This document shows positions 16,978 through 25,327 of a DNA stretch of 64,000 nt, in pieces. A program made the translations under genes and the position numbers. The first letter of the stretch is position 1. Each line of letters begins with the position of its first letter. A model generated the notes under the pieces. It saw only the letters and a list, made by a program, of their open reading frames with translations, searched no databases and was not told the origin of the DNA. Source of the DNA: Streptomyces aidingensis (GTDB lineage Bacteria > Actinomycetota > Actinomycetes > Streptomycetales > Streptomycetaceae); the NCBI RefSeq assembly GCF_900112355.1, contig NZ_FOLM01000003.1, positions 378,274 to 442,273 on the forward strand, written 5' to 3'.

Positions 16978-17667
16978 ATGACGGAACGTGCGGCGGGCTC
17001 TCCGCTCCGGCCCGGCGGCCGGACCAGGCTCTCCCCGGAGCGGGAGCAGGAGCTCTACGCGGCCGTCCTCGAACTGCTGCGCGAGCGCGGCTATGACGCG
17101 CTCACCATGGACGCCGTGGCGGCCCGCACCAGGTCCAGCAAGGCCACCCTCTACCGGCAGTGGAAGACCAAGCTCCAGCTGGTGATCTCGGCCCTGCTGC
17201 ACGGCAAGCGGGTCTCCCTGGAGGGCATCGACACCGGGTCGCTCGCCGGCGATCTGGACGAGATGATCCGGCGCGTCTCCGCGGAGGCGCAGGAGAACGT
17301 CGAACTGCTCCAGGGGCTGCTGCACGCCGGGCAGCGCGACCCCGGGCTGCTGCGCGCGGTGCGCGAGACCCTGCTGGAGCCCGAGACGGAGGTGCTGCGC
17401 CGGGTGCTGCGCAGGGCGGCCGGCCGCGGCGAGCTCGACCCGGACAATCCGGCCACCGAATTCCTGACCCATGCCTTCATCGGGGCCATGCTCACCCGCC
17501 CGCTGGTGGAGGGACGCCACGCCGACGCCGCCTTTCTGACGCGCTTCGCCGACGCCCTGATCCTCCCCGCCCTGCGCACCGGCCGGCCGCTCGCCTCCCC
17601 CGCCCCCGCTCTCGCCGACGCCGACGGCGGCAACCGCGACGGCAGCGGCCCCGGCGCCGGCCGCTGA
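16978..17667 (+). CDS. TetR/AcrR-family transcriptional regulator
   Basis: A 229-residue repressor. The N-terminal helix-turn-helix is at about 22-68 (ELYAAVLELLRERGYDALTMDAVAARTRSSKATLYRQWKTKLQLV). The C-terminal part (LAGDLDEMIRRVSAEAQENVELLQGLLHAGQRDPGLLRAVRETLLEPETEVLRRVLRRAAGRGEL) resembles the TetR_C_11-type ligand domain found in many actinobacterial regulators. A disordered Ala/Asp-rich tail follows from about 200. GAAGGGG/GGTAGGG precede the ATG. A 16-bp palindrome 18 bases upstream probably binds this protein. The divergent alpha/beta-hydrolase is the most likely partner target; the MpaB-type gene downstream is convergent (38 bp). Confidence 0.9.
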   Translation: MTERAAGSPLRPGGRTRLSPEREQELYAAVLELLRERGYDALTMDAVAARTRSSKATLYRQWKTKLQLVISALLHGKRVSLEGIDTGSLAGDLDEMIRRVSAEAQENVELLQGLLHAGQRDPGLLRAVRETLLEPETEVLRRVLRRAAGRGELDPDNPATEFLTHAFIGAMLTRPLVEGRHADAAFLTRFADALILPALRTGRPLASPAPALADADGGNRDGSGPGAGR

Positions 17668-17704
17668 CCGTTCCCGGCCCGGCGCCACCGCGCCGCGCGG
17701 CGGA

Positions 17705-18577
17705 TCAGCGGGCCGGAGCCCGGCGCTGAGGCGCCCGGGCCGCCCGGCGGGCGCCGGCCGCCGCCGGCAGATAGCGCAGCCGCTCCGGGAGCCGGGGCAC
17801 CACCGTGGCCAGCACCCGGCCGAGCCGCCGCAGCCGCCGCTCCTGCCGCGCCGACCAGGGCAGGCCGAGGGCCCGCCGGGCGTCCGGCGGCATGAAACCA
17901 GTGACCAGAAAGCGGTGGCCGCGGGCCAGCGGCGGCCACAGCACCGGCCAGGCCGCGCGCAGCAGCCACCGCAGCGGCCACGGCCCCCGGTCCGGCGGCG
18001 GTACCCGCCGGTGCACATCCAGCAGCTCCCGCACCACCACGGTGGCCTCGATCTCGCCCAGCATCCGCTGCCAGTACGGCCGGAACGCCTCCGGGTCCGG
18101 CGGCATGTCCCGGTCCCGCAGGCCCAGCAGCCGGCCCACCCCGCGCCACTCGGCGTACAGCCGGGCCTCCTCCTGCGGGGTGAACGGCCGCTCGCCCGAG
18201 ACCAGCCGGGCATGCCGCATCACCGGGAACCCGGTGGCGTGCACCCAGCCGTACAGCCCGGGCTGCCAGGCATGGTAGGGACGGCCGTGGGCGTCGCTGC
18301 CGCGGATGTCCCGGTGCAGCTCCCGCACCCGCCGGCCCTCGGCCACGGCCTGCCGCCCGCCGTACACCCAGAGCTGCACGGAGCGCAGCGAGCGCTCGGC
18401 CCGCCCCCAGGGGTCGGTGCGGAACACCGAGTGCGCGTCCACTCCGGCGCCCACCGCCGGGTGCGCGACCTGAAGGGTCAGCGCGGCGGGCAGGGCCAGC
18501 ACCATGCGCAGTTCGCCGGTGTGCTCCCACAGCAGGCCGTCCACCGGCGGCACATCGGCCAGGTCCGCGCTCTCCAT
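17705..18577 (-). CDS. Oxygenase MpaB family protein (DUF2236)
   Basis: A 290-residue protein of the DUF2236/MpaB family, related to the rubber oxygenase Lcp and the fungal MpaB. Typical stretches are LLWEHTGELRMVLALPAALTLQVAHPAVGAGVDAHSVFRTDPWGRAERSLRS, YHAWQPGLYGWVHATGFPVMRHARLV, LYAEWRGVGRLLGLRDRDMPPDPEAF and WPPLARGHRFLVTGFMPPDARRALGLPWSARQERRL. Members are heme b proteins that cleave or oxidise apolar substrates; the histidines in VAHPAVG and WVHATG are heme-ligand candidates. A basic, low-complexity tail closes the protein. GAGAAT 6 bases before the ATG suggests a leaderless mRNA. It is divergent from tex. Confidence 0.9.
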   Translation of the reverse strand: MESADLADVPPVDGLLWEHTGELRMVLALPAALTLQVAHPAVGAGVDAHSVFRTDPWGRAERSLRSVQLWVYGGRQAVAEGRRVRELHRDIRGSDAHGRPYHAWQPGLYGWVHATGFPVMRHARLVSGERPFTPQEEARLYAEWRGVGRLLGLRDRDMPPDPEAFRPYWQRMLGEIEATVVVRELLDVHRRVPPPDRGPWPLRWLLRAAWPVLWPPLARGHRFLVTGFMPPDARRALGLPWSARQERRLRRLGRVLATVVPRLPERLRYLPAAAGARRAARAPQRRAPAR

Positions 18578-18758
18578 ACCCCCATTCTCCGCCCCCGGCG
18601 CGGGCCGGGGCGGGGGTACCGGCGTGTGCGCCGGTACGGCTGTCGGCGGTGCCTGTCAGAATGCAGGCCGGGTGCCGCGCAGTCACCCCCGGCGCCGCCC
18701 GCCGTCCCGGGCGCCGGATCCGCACAGTGAGGAGACAGGGGCCCGCCCCGGAAACACC

Positions 18759-21155
18759 GTGACTCAGACCGTTGTCAGCCGCTCCGTCGACCGCCGCATC
18801 GCCGAGGAGCTGGGCGTACCCGAGGGCCAGGTCGCCGCCGCCGTCGCCCTGCTCGACGACGGCGCCACCGTGCCGTTCGTCGCCCGCTACCGCAAGGAGG
18901 CCACCGGCGGGCTCGACGACGCCCAGCTACGGACCCTCGAAGAACGGCTGCGCTACCTGCGCGAACTGGAGGAGCGCCGGACCGCGGTCCTCGATTCCGT
19001 CCGCGAGCAGGGCAAGCTGGACGAGGAGCTGGAGGCCAAGATCCTCGCCGCCGACACCAAGGCCCGGCTGGAGGACATCTACCTGCCCTTCAGGCCCAGG
19101 CGGCGGACCAAGGCCCAGATCGCCCGCGAGGCCGGGCTGGAGCCGCTGGCCGATCTGCTGCTCACCGAGCCGGAGACCGACCCGCGCGCCGCCGCCGCCG
19201 GTTTCGCCGACCCCGACAAGGGCGTGGCCGACGCCGACGCCGCGCTCCAGGGCGCCCGCGCCATCCTCACCGAACGGTTCTCCGAGGACGCCGATCTCCT
19301 CGGCGAGCTGCGCGAGCGGATGTGGACGCACGGCCGTCTGGTGTCCCGGGTGCGGGAGGGGGAGCAGGAGCGCGGCGCCAAGTTCTCCGACTACTTCGAC
19401 TTCGCCGAGGCGTTCACCGACCTGCCCTCGCACCGGGTGCTGGCCCTGCTGCGGGGCGAGAAGGAGAATGTGCTGGAGCTGACGCTTGACCCGGCGGCGG
19501 AGCCGGCGGAGGACGCCGGGCCGGCCGAGGGGCCCTCGCCCTATGAGCGCGCCATCGCCGCCCGGTTCGCCATCGAGCGGCGCGGCCGGGCCGCCGACGA
19601 CTGGCTGGCCGAGACGGTCCGCTGGGCCTGGCGCACCCGGGTGCTGGTCCATCTCCAGCTCGATCTGCGCTCCCGGCTGCGGTCCGCCGCCGAGGACGAC
19701 GCGGTCGCCGTTTTCGCCGCCAATCTGCGGGATCTGCTGCTCGCCGCCCCGGCCGGCACCCGGGCCACCATGGGGCTCGACCCGGGCCTGCGCACCGGCG
19801 TCAAGGTCGCGGTGGTCGACGCCACCGGCAAGGTGGTGGCCACGGACACGGTCTATCCGCACGCCCCGCAGCGCCGGTGGGAGGAGTCCCTGGAGAAGCT
19901 GGCCGCCCTGGTGGAGCGGCACGGCGTGGAGCTGGTGGCCATCGGCAACGGCACCGCGTCCCGGGAGACGGACAAGCTGGCCGGCGAGCTGGTGGCCAGG
20001 ATGCCCGGCCGCGGCCTGGTCAAGACCCTGGTCTCGGAGGCGGGTGCCTCGGTCTACTCGGCCTCCGCCTTCGCCTCCCAGGAGCTGCCCGAGCTGGATG
20101 TGTCGCTGCGCGGCGCGGTCTCCATCGCCCGCCGGCTCCAGGACCCGCTGGCCGAGCTGGTGAAGATCGAGCCCAAGTCGATCGGTGTGGGCCAGTACCA
20201 GCACGATGTCTCCGAGCAGAAGCTCTCCCGCTCGCTGGACGCGGTGGTGGAGGACTGCGTCAACGCGGTGGGGGTGGATGTCAACACCGCCTCGGCGCCG
20301 CTGCTGGCGCGGGTCTCCGGGGTCAGCTCCGGCCTGGCGGAGAACATCGTGGCGCACCGGGACGGCAACGGCCCGTTCCGCAGCCGCGCCCAGCTCAGGC
20401 AGGTGCCGCGGCTGGGCCCCAAGGCGTTCGAGCAGTGCGCGGGCTTTCTGCGCATCCGCGGCGGCGACGATCCGCTGGACGGCTCGGCCGTGCACCCCGA
20501 GTCCTATCCGGTGGTGCGGCGGATGGCCGAGCGCAGCGGCACCGAGGTGTCGGGTCTGATCGGCAACACCGGCGTGCTGCGCGGGCTGCGGCCGGCCGAC
20601 TTCGCCGACGACACCTTCGGCCTGCCGACCGTCACCGACATCCTCAAGGAGCTGGAGAAGCCCGGCCGGGATCCGCGTCCGGCCTTCCGCACCGCCCGGT
20701 TCAAGGAGGGCGTGGAGACGATCAAGGATCTGGCCGAGGGCATGATCCTGGAGGGCGTGGTCTCCAATGTGGCGGCCTTCGGGGCGTTCGTGGACATCGG
20801 TGTGCACCAGGACGGCCTGGTCCATGTGTCGGCCATGTCGAAGAAGTTCGTCTCCGATCCGCGCGAGGTGGTCAAGCCCGGGGACATCGTCCGGGTCAAG
20901 GTGCTGAGTGTGGACGTGCCGCGGCAGCGGATCTCGCTCACCCTCCGGCTGGACGACGAGCAGGGCCCCGGCGAGGGGCGCGGACGCGGCGGTGGCCGCG
21001 GCGGCAGGCAGGGCCGGGACGGCCGGGACGGGCGGGGCGGCGCCCCGCGCCAGCGGGACCGCCGGGGCGAGCAGGGCGGGGGCGGCCGTCGCAGCTCCCC
21101 GCCGCCCGCCAACAGCGCCATGGCGGACGCACTGCGCCGCGCCGGCCTGGCCTGA
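18759..21155 (+). CDS. tex: Tex family RNA-binding transcription accessory protein
   Basis: A 798-residue cytoplasmic nucleic-acid-binding protein. Order of domains: Tex-like N-terminal helical region (VDRRIAEELGVPEGQVAAAVALLDDGATVPFVARYRKEATGGLDD), YqgF/RNase-H-like domain with MGLDPGLRTGVKVAVVDATGKV (about 340-470), helix-hairpin-helix region (TASAPLLARVSGVSSGLAENIVAHRDGNGPFRSRAQLRQVPRLGPKAFEQCAGFLRI), and a C-terminal S1 domain (about 661-731, GMILEGVVSNVAAFGAFVDIGVHQDGLVHVS). A Gly/Arg-rich tail follows. The GTG at 18759 matches the conserved N-terminus, although its ribosome binding site is weak (a GAGGAG lies 25 bases upstream). The gene ends at a very strong hairpin. Confidence 0.95.
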   Translation: MTQTVVSRSVDRRIAEELGVPEGQVAAAVALLDDGATVPFVARYRKEATGGLDDAQLRTLEERLRYLRELEERRTAVLDSVREQGKLDEELEAKILAADTKARLEDIYLPFRPRRRTKAQIAREAGLEPLADLLLTEPETDPRAAAAGFADPDKGVADADAALQGARAILTERFSEDADLLGELRERMWTHGRLVSRVREGEQERGAKFSDYFDFAEAFTDLPSHRVLALLRGEKENVLELTLDPAAEPAEDAGPAEGPSPYERAIAARFAIERRGRAADDWLAETVRWAWRTRVLVHLQLDLRSRLRSAAEDDAVAVFAANLRDLLLAAPAGTRATMGLDPGLRTGVKVAVVDATGKVVATDTVYPHAPQRRWEESLEKLAALVERHGVELVAIGNGTASRETDKLAGELVARMPGRGLVKTLVSEAGASVYSASAFASQELPELDVSLRGAVSIARRLQDPLAELVKIEPKSIGVGQYQHDVSEQKLSRSLDAVVEDCVNAVGVDVNTASAPLLARVSGVSSGLAENIVAHRDGNGPFRSRAQLRQVPRLGPKAFEQCAGFLRIRGGDDPLDGSAVHPESYPVVRRMAERSGTEVSGLIGNTGVLRGLRPADFADDTFGLPTVTDILKELEKPGRDPRPAFRTARFKEGVETIKDLAEGMILEGVVSNVAAFGAFVDIGVHQDGLVHVSAMSKKFVSDPREVVKPGDIVRVKVLSVDVPRQRISLTLRLDDEQGPGEGRGRGGGRGGRQGRDGRDGRGGAPRQRDRRGEQGGGGRRSSPPPANSAMADALRRAGLA

Positions 21156-21164
21156 GCCGGGCGC

Positions 21165-21236
21165 GGCGCCGCACGACGACGGCCGGTGGGCCGGCCCCCG
21201 CACGGGCCGGCCCACCGGCCGTCGTCGTGCGGCGCC
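21165..21236. terminator. Perfect 33-bp inverted repeat downstream of tex
   Basis: Arms 21165-21197 and 21204-21236 are perfectly complementary, with a 6-base loop, and a short TTTCC follows. The hairpin starts 10 bases after the tex stop. The length and perfection exceed ordinary terminators; it should stop transcription strongly and insulate the DUF4142 gene. Confidence 0.85.
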
Positions 21237-21409
21237 TTTCCGCAAAGCCGCGGACCATAGCACCGACTCCTGCGCGGAGCCAAGCGTTTATCAACGGGTG
21301 ATGATTCCGGTGTCCCGGCCCGTCGCCCGCACTACCGTCCGAGCCACTCCACGAGGGCGTGCCCGGCGTTCCGGGAACGCCCTGCCATCTCAGCGGATGG
21401 AGGGCTTTC

Positions 21410-22150
21410 GTGCGCTTCGCAAAACGGCGTTCCGCGCTTTCCGGGACGCTTGCGTCTGCTCACACCGTGGGCACCGGTCTGGTGATCGCCGCGCTCACCT
21501 TCACCATGGCGGCTCTGCTGCTGCCGGTGAAGCTGTTCGAGAGCGCCGCGCTGGCCGGCCCCAACGGTGTGGTGATCAACGACGACGGCGAGGGCGTGTG
21601 GAACACCCAGTACGGACCGCTGACCCCCATCGACCGGGACTTCGTCCGGAAGGTGCGCGGTGCCGGGCTCTGGGAAGGGCCGGCCGGCCGCCAGGCCGTC
21701 GAGCGGGCGACCACCGACGCCGTCCGGATCGCGGGCGAGCACCTCATCGAGGGACACACGGAGCTGGACGAGATGTCCATCGAGGTCGGCCGGGAACTGG
21801 GCATCGATCTGCCCAACCAGCCCAATGAGCAGCAGCAGCAGGCGCTGAGCACGCTGGAGCAGGCCCAGATCGGCATCGACTTCGAACGCAAGTTCGCCAA
21901 CATCCTGCGCAAGGCCCATGGCCAGGTCTTCGGGCTGATCGGCCAGGTGCGGGCCCAGACCACCAACTCCCTGGTCCGCGATCTCGCCACCCGGGCCAAC
22001 GCGGTGGTGCTGGATCACATCACGGTGCTGGAGGCGACGGGCCTCGTCGACTACGAGAGGCTTTTCGACGACTTCCCGTCCAACCCGGCCAGGGCCGCAG
22101 CTCCGCTCGCCTCCCGTTCGACACGACGACAAGGGAGCACCACAGCATGA
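21410..22150 (+). CDS. DUF4142 domain protein, membrane-anchored/exported
   Basis: A 246-residue protein with one hydrophobic N-terminal segment (ASAHTVGTGLVIAALTFTMAALLLPVKL, about 14-42) that acts as signal anchor or signal peptide. A helical DUF4142-type domain follows (TPIDRDFVRKVRGAGLWEGPAGRQAVERATTDAVRIAGEHLIEGHTELDEMSIEVGRELGIDLP... FERKFANILRKAHGQVFGLIGQVRAQTTNSLVRDLATRANAVVLDHITVLEATGLVDYERL). DUF4142 proteins are ferritin-like helical bundles of unknown role in the cell envelope. GTG start with GGAGG 7 bases upstream. The stop overlaps the ATG of the DUF1996 gene (ATGA), so the two are translated together. Confidence 0.9.
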   Translation: MRFAKRRSALSGTLASAHTVGTGLVIAALTFTMAALLLPVKLFESAALAGPNGVVINDDGEGVWNTQYGPLTPIDRDFVRKVRGAGLWEGPAGRQAVERATTDAVRIAGEHLIEGHTELDEMSIEVGRELGIDLPNQPNEQQQQALSTLEQAQIGIDFERKFANILRKAHGQVFGLIGQVRAQTTNSLVRDLATRANAVVLDHITVLEATGLVDYERLFDDFPSNPARAAAPLASRSTRRQGSTTA

Positions 22151-23586
22151 GGCATCAGTCACGCAGCCGGTCCCGGCGCCATACCCGGCCCCGGATGAGA
22201 ATAGCCGTCCTGGGCACGGCACTTCTGATGGTCGGCACCGGCACCGTCTTCGCCACCCAGTACGCCGTCGGCCACTCCCGCGGCGGCGGCGACCGGGGCG
22301 GAGCGCAGACCGGCACCATCGTCTGCCCGGAGGTCGGTGAGGAACTGGAGGAGGTGCCGCGCCCGGTCCGCAGGCGGGTCGGCTGGCAGCTGTCCCGGCT
22401 GGACAGCCAGGTGGCGATCGCCTACTGGGCGCTGCGCTCGGGGCGGTTCCGGACCGAGGACGTGCTGAACTGGCTGGAGAGCAAGCGGTCCCGCACCATC
22501 CGCCGGATCAGCAACTCCATCGCCGCCACCGGTACCCGGCCGGAGGGTCTTGAGGCTCTGGCCGCCTGCGCGTTCGAGCCCGTCGAGGAGGAACCGGTGG
22601 ATCCGGTGGACCCCGGTGAGGGCGGTGACGGCGGCGCGGGCGGCGACGGCGGCGGACAGGGCGAGGGCGGAGGTGAGGGCGAGGGCGGCAACGGCCCGGC
22701 CGAAGAGGACTTCGTCGACATCACCACCGTGCAGCCCAATGTCGTCGCACCCCAGCCGGACGAGAACGCCTCCACCGGGACCTTCGGCGTGGACTGCGGT
22801 CTGAACGAGGGAAACCACTTCAACTCGGACAATGTCATCGTCGCCCCCGGTGTGGAGAACGGCGCCCGGCACCTGCACGACCATGTGGGCAATGTGTCCA
22901 CCAACGGCTTCTCCACCGACGAGAGCCTGGCCGCGGCCGACACCACCTGCGTCAACGGCGATCAGTCCACCCACTACTGGCCGGTGCTGCGCTCGCTCGA
23001 CGGCCGGGACGCCTTCGACGCCGAGCTGCCCGGCGGCGGACCGGACGGCAATGCCGGCACCATCCTGCGGCCGGAGTCGGTCTCCATCTCCTTCCGGGGC
23101 AGCCCGGTCGGCGAGGTGGTGGACATGCCGCGCTTCCTGCGCATCATCACCGGTGACGCCAGGGCGTTCACCAACGGCACCGCCAACGCCAACCCCGGCT
23201 GGTCCTGCACCGGGTTCGAGGACCGGGTGATCCTCACCGACAAGTACCCGCTGTGTCCGGACGGCAGCAATGTGCTGCGCATCTTCGACTTCCAGAGCTG
23301 CTGGGACGGGCAGAACACCGACAGCGCCAACCATCGCGACCATGTCGCCTTCGCCCGGGAGGACGGTTCCTGCCCGGACGGCTTCGTGGCCATCCCGCAG
23401 CTCGTCCACGTCTTCGAGTACGACGTGCCGGACGGCATCCCCTATGCGGTGGACGGCTTCGCGGAACAGCTCCACAAGCCGGTCACGGACCACAGCGACT
23501 TCATCAATGTCATGACCGAGGACCTGATGCGGGAGGTGGTGGACTGCATCAACACCGGACAGCAGTGCGTGGCCGAGCCCAGGTGA
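22147..23586 (+). CDS. DUF1996 domain secreted protein
   Basis: A 479-residue exported protein. An Arg-rich N-terminus with a hydrophobic segment (IAVLGTALLMVGTGTVFATQYAVG, about 18-41) is followed by a small helical region (VRRRVGWQLSRLDSQVAIAYWALRSGRFRTEDVLNWLESKRSRTIRRISNSI). Next comes a Gly/Glu-rich linker (about 155-185), then the DUF1996 domain with its signatures ARHLHDHVGNVSTNGFS, THYWPVLRSLDGRD, VILTDKYPLCPDGSNVLRIFDFQSCWDGQNTDSANHRDHVAF and FVAIPQLVHVFEYDVP. Cysteines are paired as expected for an extracellular fold. DUF1996 is found in fungi and actinobacteria, and its activity is unknown. It is coupled to the DUF4142 gene; terminator at 23660. Confidence 0.92.
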   Translation: MRHQSRSRSRRHTRPRMRIAVLGTALLMVGTGTVFATQYAVGHSRGGGDRGGAQTGTIVCPEVGEELEEVPRPVRRRVGWQLSRLDSQVAIAYWALRSGRFRTEDVLNWLESKRSRTIRRISNSIAATGTRPEGLEALAACAFEPVEEEPVDPVDPGEGGDGGAGGDGGGQGEGGGEGEGGNGPAEEDFVDITTVQPNVVAPQPDENASTGTFGVDCGLNEGNHFNSDNVIVAPGVENGARHLHDHVGNVSTNGFSTDESLAAADTTCVNGDQSTHYWPVLRSLDGRDAFDAELPGGGPDGNAGTILRPESVSISFRGSPVGEVVDMPRFLRIITGDARAFTNGTANANPGWSCTGFEDRVILTDKYPLCPDGSNVLRIFDFQSCWDGQNTDSANHRDHVAFAREDGSCPDGFVAIPQLVHVFEYDVPDGIPYAVDGFAEQLHKPVTDHSDFINVMTEDLMREVVDCINTGQQCVAEPR

Positions 23587-23659
23587 ACGGAGGCAGCGAT
23601 GCATGCACACAGATAGCGGGCGGAGCACGCGGACGACCCGGATGACCGGGTGAGACGCC

Positions 23660-23698
23660 GACGGGCGCCGGTGGGATCCAGTCCCGCCGGCGCCCGTC
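23660..23698 (+). terminator. Terminator hairpin after DUF1996 gene
   Basis: Stem of 17 bp with a single G-U pair, arms 23660-23676 and 23682-23698, loop TCCAG. It lies 74 bp after the DUF1996 stop, between convergent genes. Confidence 0.75.
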
Positions 23699-23718
23699 CC
23701 GGTCGTGACCCGGGCGTT

Positions 23719-23760
23719 CCGCGTCCCGGGCGGCACCCGCCGGTGCCGCCCGGGACGCGG
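23719..23760 (-). terminator. Terminator hairpin after PucR-type gene
   Basis: Perfect 19-bp arms (23719-23737 and 23742-23760) with a 4-base loop, 13 bp beyond the minus-strand stop at 23773. It stands back to back with the hairpin at 23660. Confidence 0.8.
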
Positions 23761-23772
23761 CCGGGCGCCCGC

Positions 23773-24969
23773 TCAGCGCCCGTTGACCCGGGCCTCGCGG
23801 CCCACACCGAGCTGCCGGAAGGCGGCGCCGGCCGCCCGTGTCCGGCGGCCGGTCCGGCAGCGCAGATTGCGCATCTGCGCCATCAGCCGGCGGCTGTGCA
23901 GGGTCAGTTCCAGCTCCAGCCGGGAGCGCGGATCACGCAGTGCGCACCCGAAGAGCTTTTCGAGCTGCCGCAGCCGGTAGTGCACCGTCTGCGGATGCAC
24001 CTTGAGCGCCTTGGCCGCCTCCGGCGCGCCGCCGCCCTCCAGCCAGGCCAGCAGGGTGACCTCCAGCCGCTCGCTCTGCCGGGGCGTCAGCCCGGCGAGC
24101 GGATGCAGCCAGCGGGTGCCGAGCGCCCGGAGCAGGGTCTCGTCCTGGAGCAGCAGCAGCGTCGACAGATGGTCGTCGACGAAGAACACCGCAGCGTCCG
24201 GGCCGGACTGCGCCGGGGCCAGATCAAGCAGCCGCCGCGCCCAGCGCACCGAGGCCGCGGCCTCCCGCAGCAGCACGGTGTGGCCGACCGCGGCATGGTG
24301 CCCGCGCAGCGCGGTGAGCAGCGCCGGACGCAGCTCCGGGTCCGGGGCCGGGTCCGGGATCAGCAGCACCTGCTGGTCCCGGGTGTGGCCGTGCAGAACG
24401 TCGCCGGTCACCTCCTCGGGGAGACCGACCTCGTGGGGCTCGGGGAGCACCACGGCCCGGACCTGCTCCGGGAGCGGCCAGCCGGCCCGCCGGGCGAGCC
24501 GGGCCGACAGTTCCTCGGAGACCGGCGGGTCGAAGGTCAGCGCCGCGAAAAGTTCGTGCCGCGCCAGATCCCGGCCCAGACCGCCGGCCTGAAAGCCGTC
24601 CAGTCCGTCCAGGCCGTCCAGGCCGCCCCGGCCCGGTCCGGTGCCCGGCGCCGCCGCGCCGGTGGGGTGGTGGGGGGAGGAGGCCGCGGGGCTGCGGACC
24701 GCGCCACCGGGCGGCCGGGCTGTTTGTCCGTCGCTTCCGTGGCCGCCGTCCGCGGCCGGAAAGCCGTCGTCGAGTGCGGACAGTACCGCCCGTTCTATCT
24801 CCCACCGGATTTTTTCCCGGTGGCCACCCGACAGAAAGGTGGAGAATCCCGGAATTCGGCTCCGGAGGATCTCGACGATCTCATCTGCCAGGGAGGGCAG
24901 CTCATGCACGAGGTGACGGTTCCACTCGTCTCTTGGGCGCGATCGGATGCGGTTCAGAATTGCGCTCAT
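23773..24969 (-). CDS. PucR-type helix-turn-helix transcriptional regulator
   Basis: A 398-residue regulator. The C-terminal HTH_30 domain is clear (about 315-370): LEVTLLAWLEGGGAPEAAKALKVHPQTVHYRLRQLEKLFGCALRDPRSRLELELTL. This is the conserved PucR/CdaR/BldD-neighbour type. A GGDEF-like central fold is suggested by VRAVVLPEPHEVG...QQVLLIPDP...RGHHAAVGHTVLLREAAASVRWARRLLDL. The N-terminal region begins LNRIRSRPRDEWNRHLVHELPSLADEIVEILRSRIPGF. A linker contains the tandem GLDGLDGLDG (24598-24626). GAGG lies 5-7 bases before the ATG. It is divergent from the redox operon at 25328 across a 358-bp region and is a good candidate for its regulator, though that is inference from position. Confidence 0.92.
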   Translation of the reverse strand: MSAILNRIRSRPRDEWNRHLVHELPSLADEIVEILRSRIPGFSTFLSGGHREKIRWEIERAVLSALDDGFPAADGGHGSDGQTARPPGGAVRSPAASSPHHPTGAAAPGTGPGRGGLDGLDGLDGFQAGGLGRDLARHELFAALTFDPPVSEELSARLARRAGWPLPEQVRAVVLPEPHEVGLPEEVTGDVLHGHTRDQQVLLIPDPAPDPELRPALLTALRGHHAAVGHTVLLREAAASVRWARRLLDLAPAQSGPDAAVFFVDDHLSTLLLLQDETLLRALGTRWLHPLAGLTPRQSERLEVTLLAWLEGGGAPEAAKALKVHPQTVHYRLRQLEKLFGCALRDPRSRLELELTLHSRRLMAQMRNLRCRTGRRTRAAGAAFRQLGVGREARVNGR

Positions 24970-25327
24970 CTCAACCTCATTCCTGGGGGGACACCTGCCG
25001 TGATTCGTGGGGGATGGCAGGTCCGTGTGGAGAACATCTCCCGCTCCCGGTATGTCCAGTTGGGGAGGGATCAGGGAGTTCTCCGCACCCTCCGTGGAGG
25101 GTGCCGTCCGATGGGGTTCCCGTTTTCTGATGTCTTTGTCGACACAGGCGTCGGAGCGATGCGAGAATGCCAGTGTTCGCTGGCTTCATGGCCGCTCACG
25201 AGGGACGGATTCGTCCCAGATGGGGCATCCTCGTAGCCGGGGACCTACCCGGCTACCGGCGCCCCGAAATTTATCACGTTCAGATAACTACGTGATCGGT
25301 TCGGCGGCATCTGGCGATGCTGCGGCC
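24970..25327. promoter_or_regulatory. Divergent regulatory region with two inverted repeats
   Basis: No gene is supported. GC content is lower than in flanking genes. Two inverted repeats stand out: GGGACG-N4-CGTCCC (25202-25215) and ATCACG (25273-25278) with CGTGAT (25291-25296), 12 bases apart and about 32 bp before the cytochrome-like gene. Both may bind the PucR-type protein or another regulator. Confidence 0.5.
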
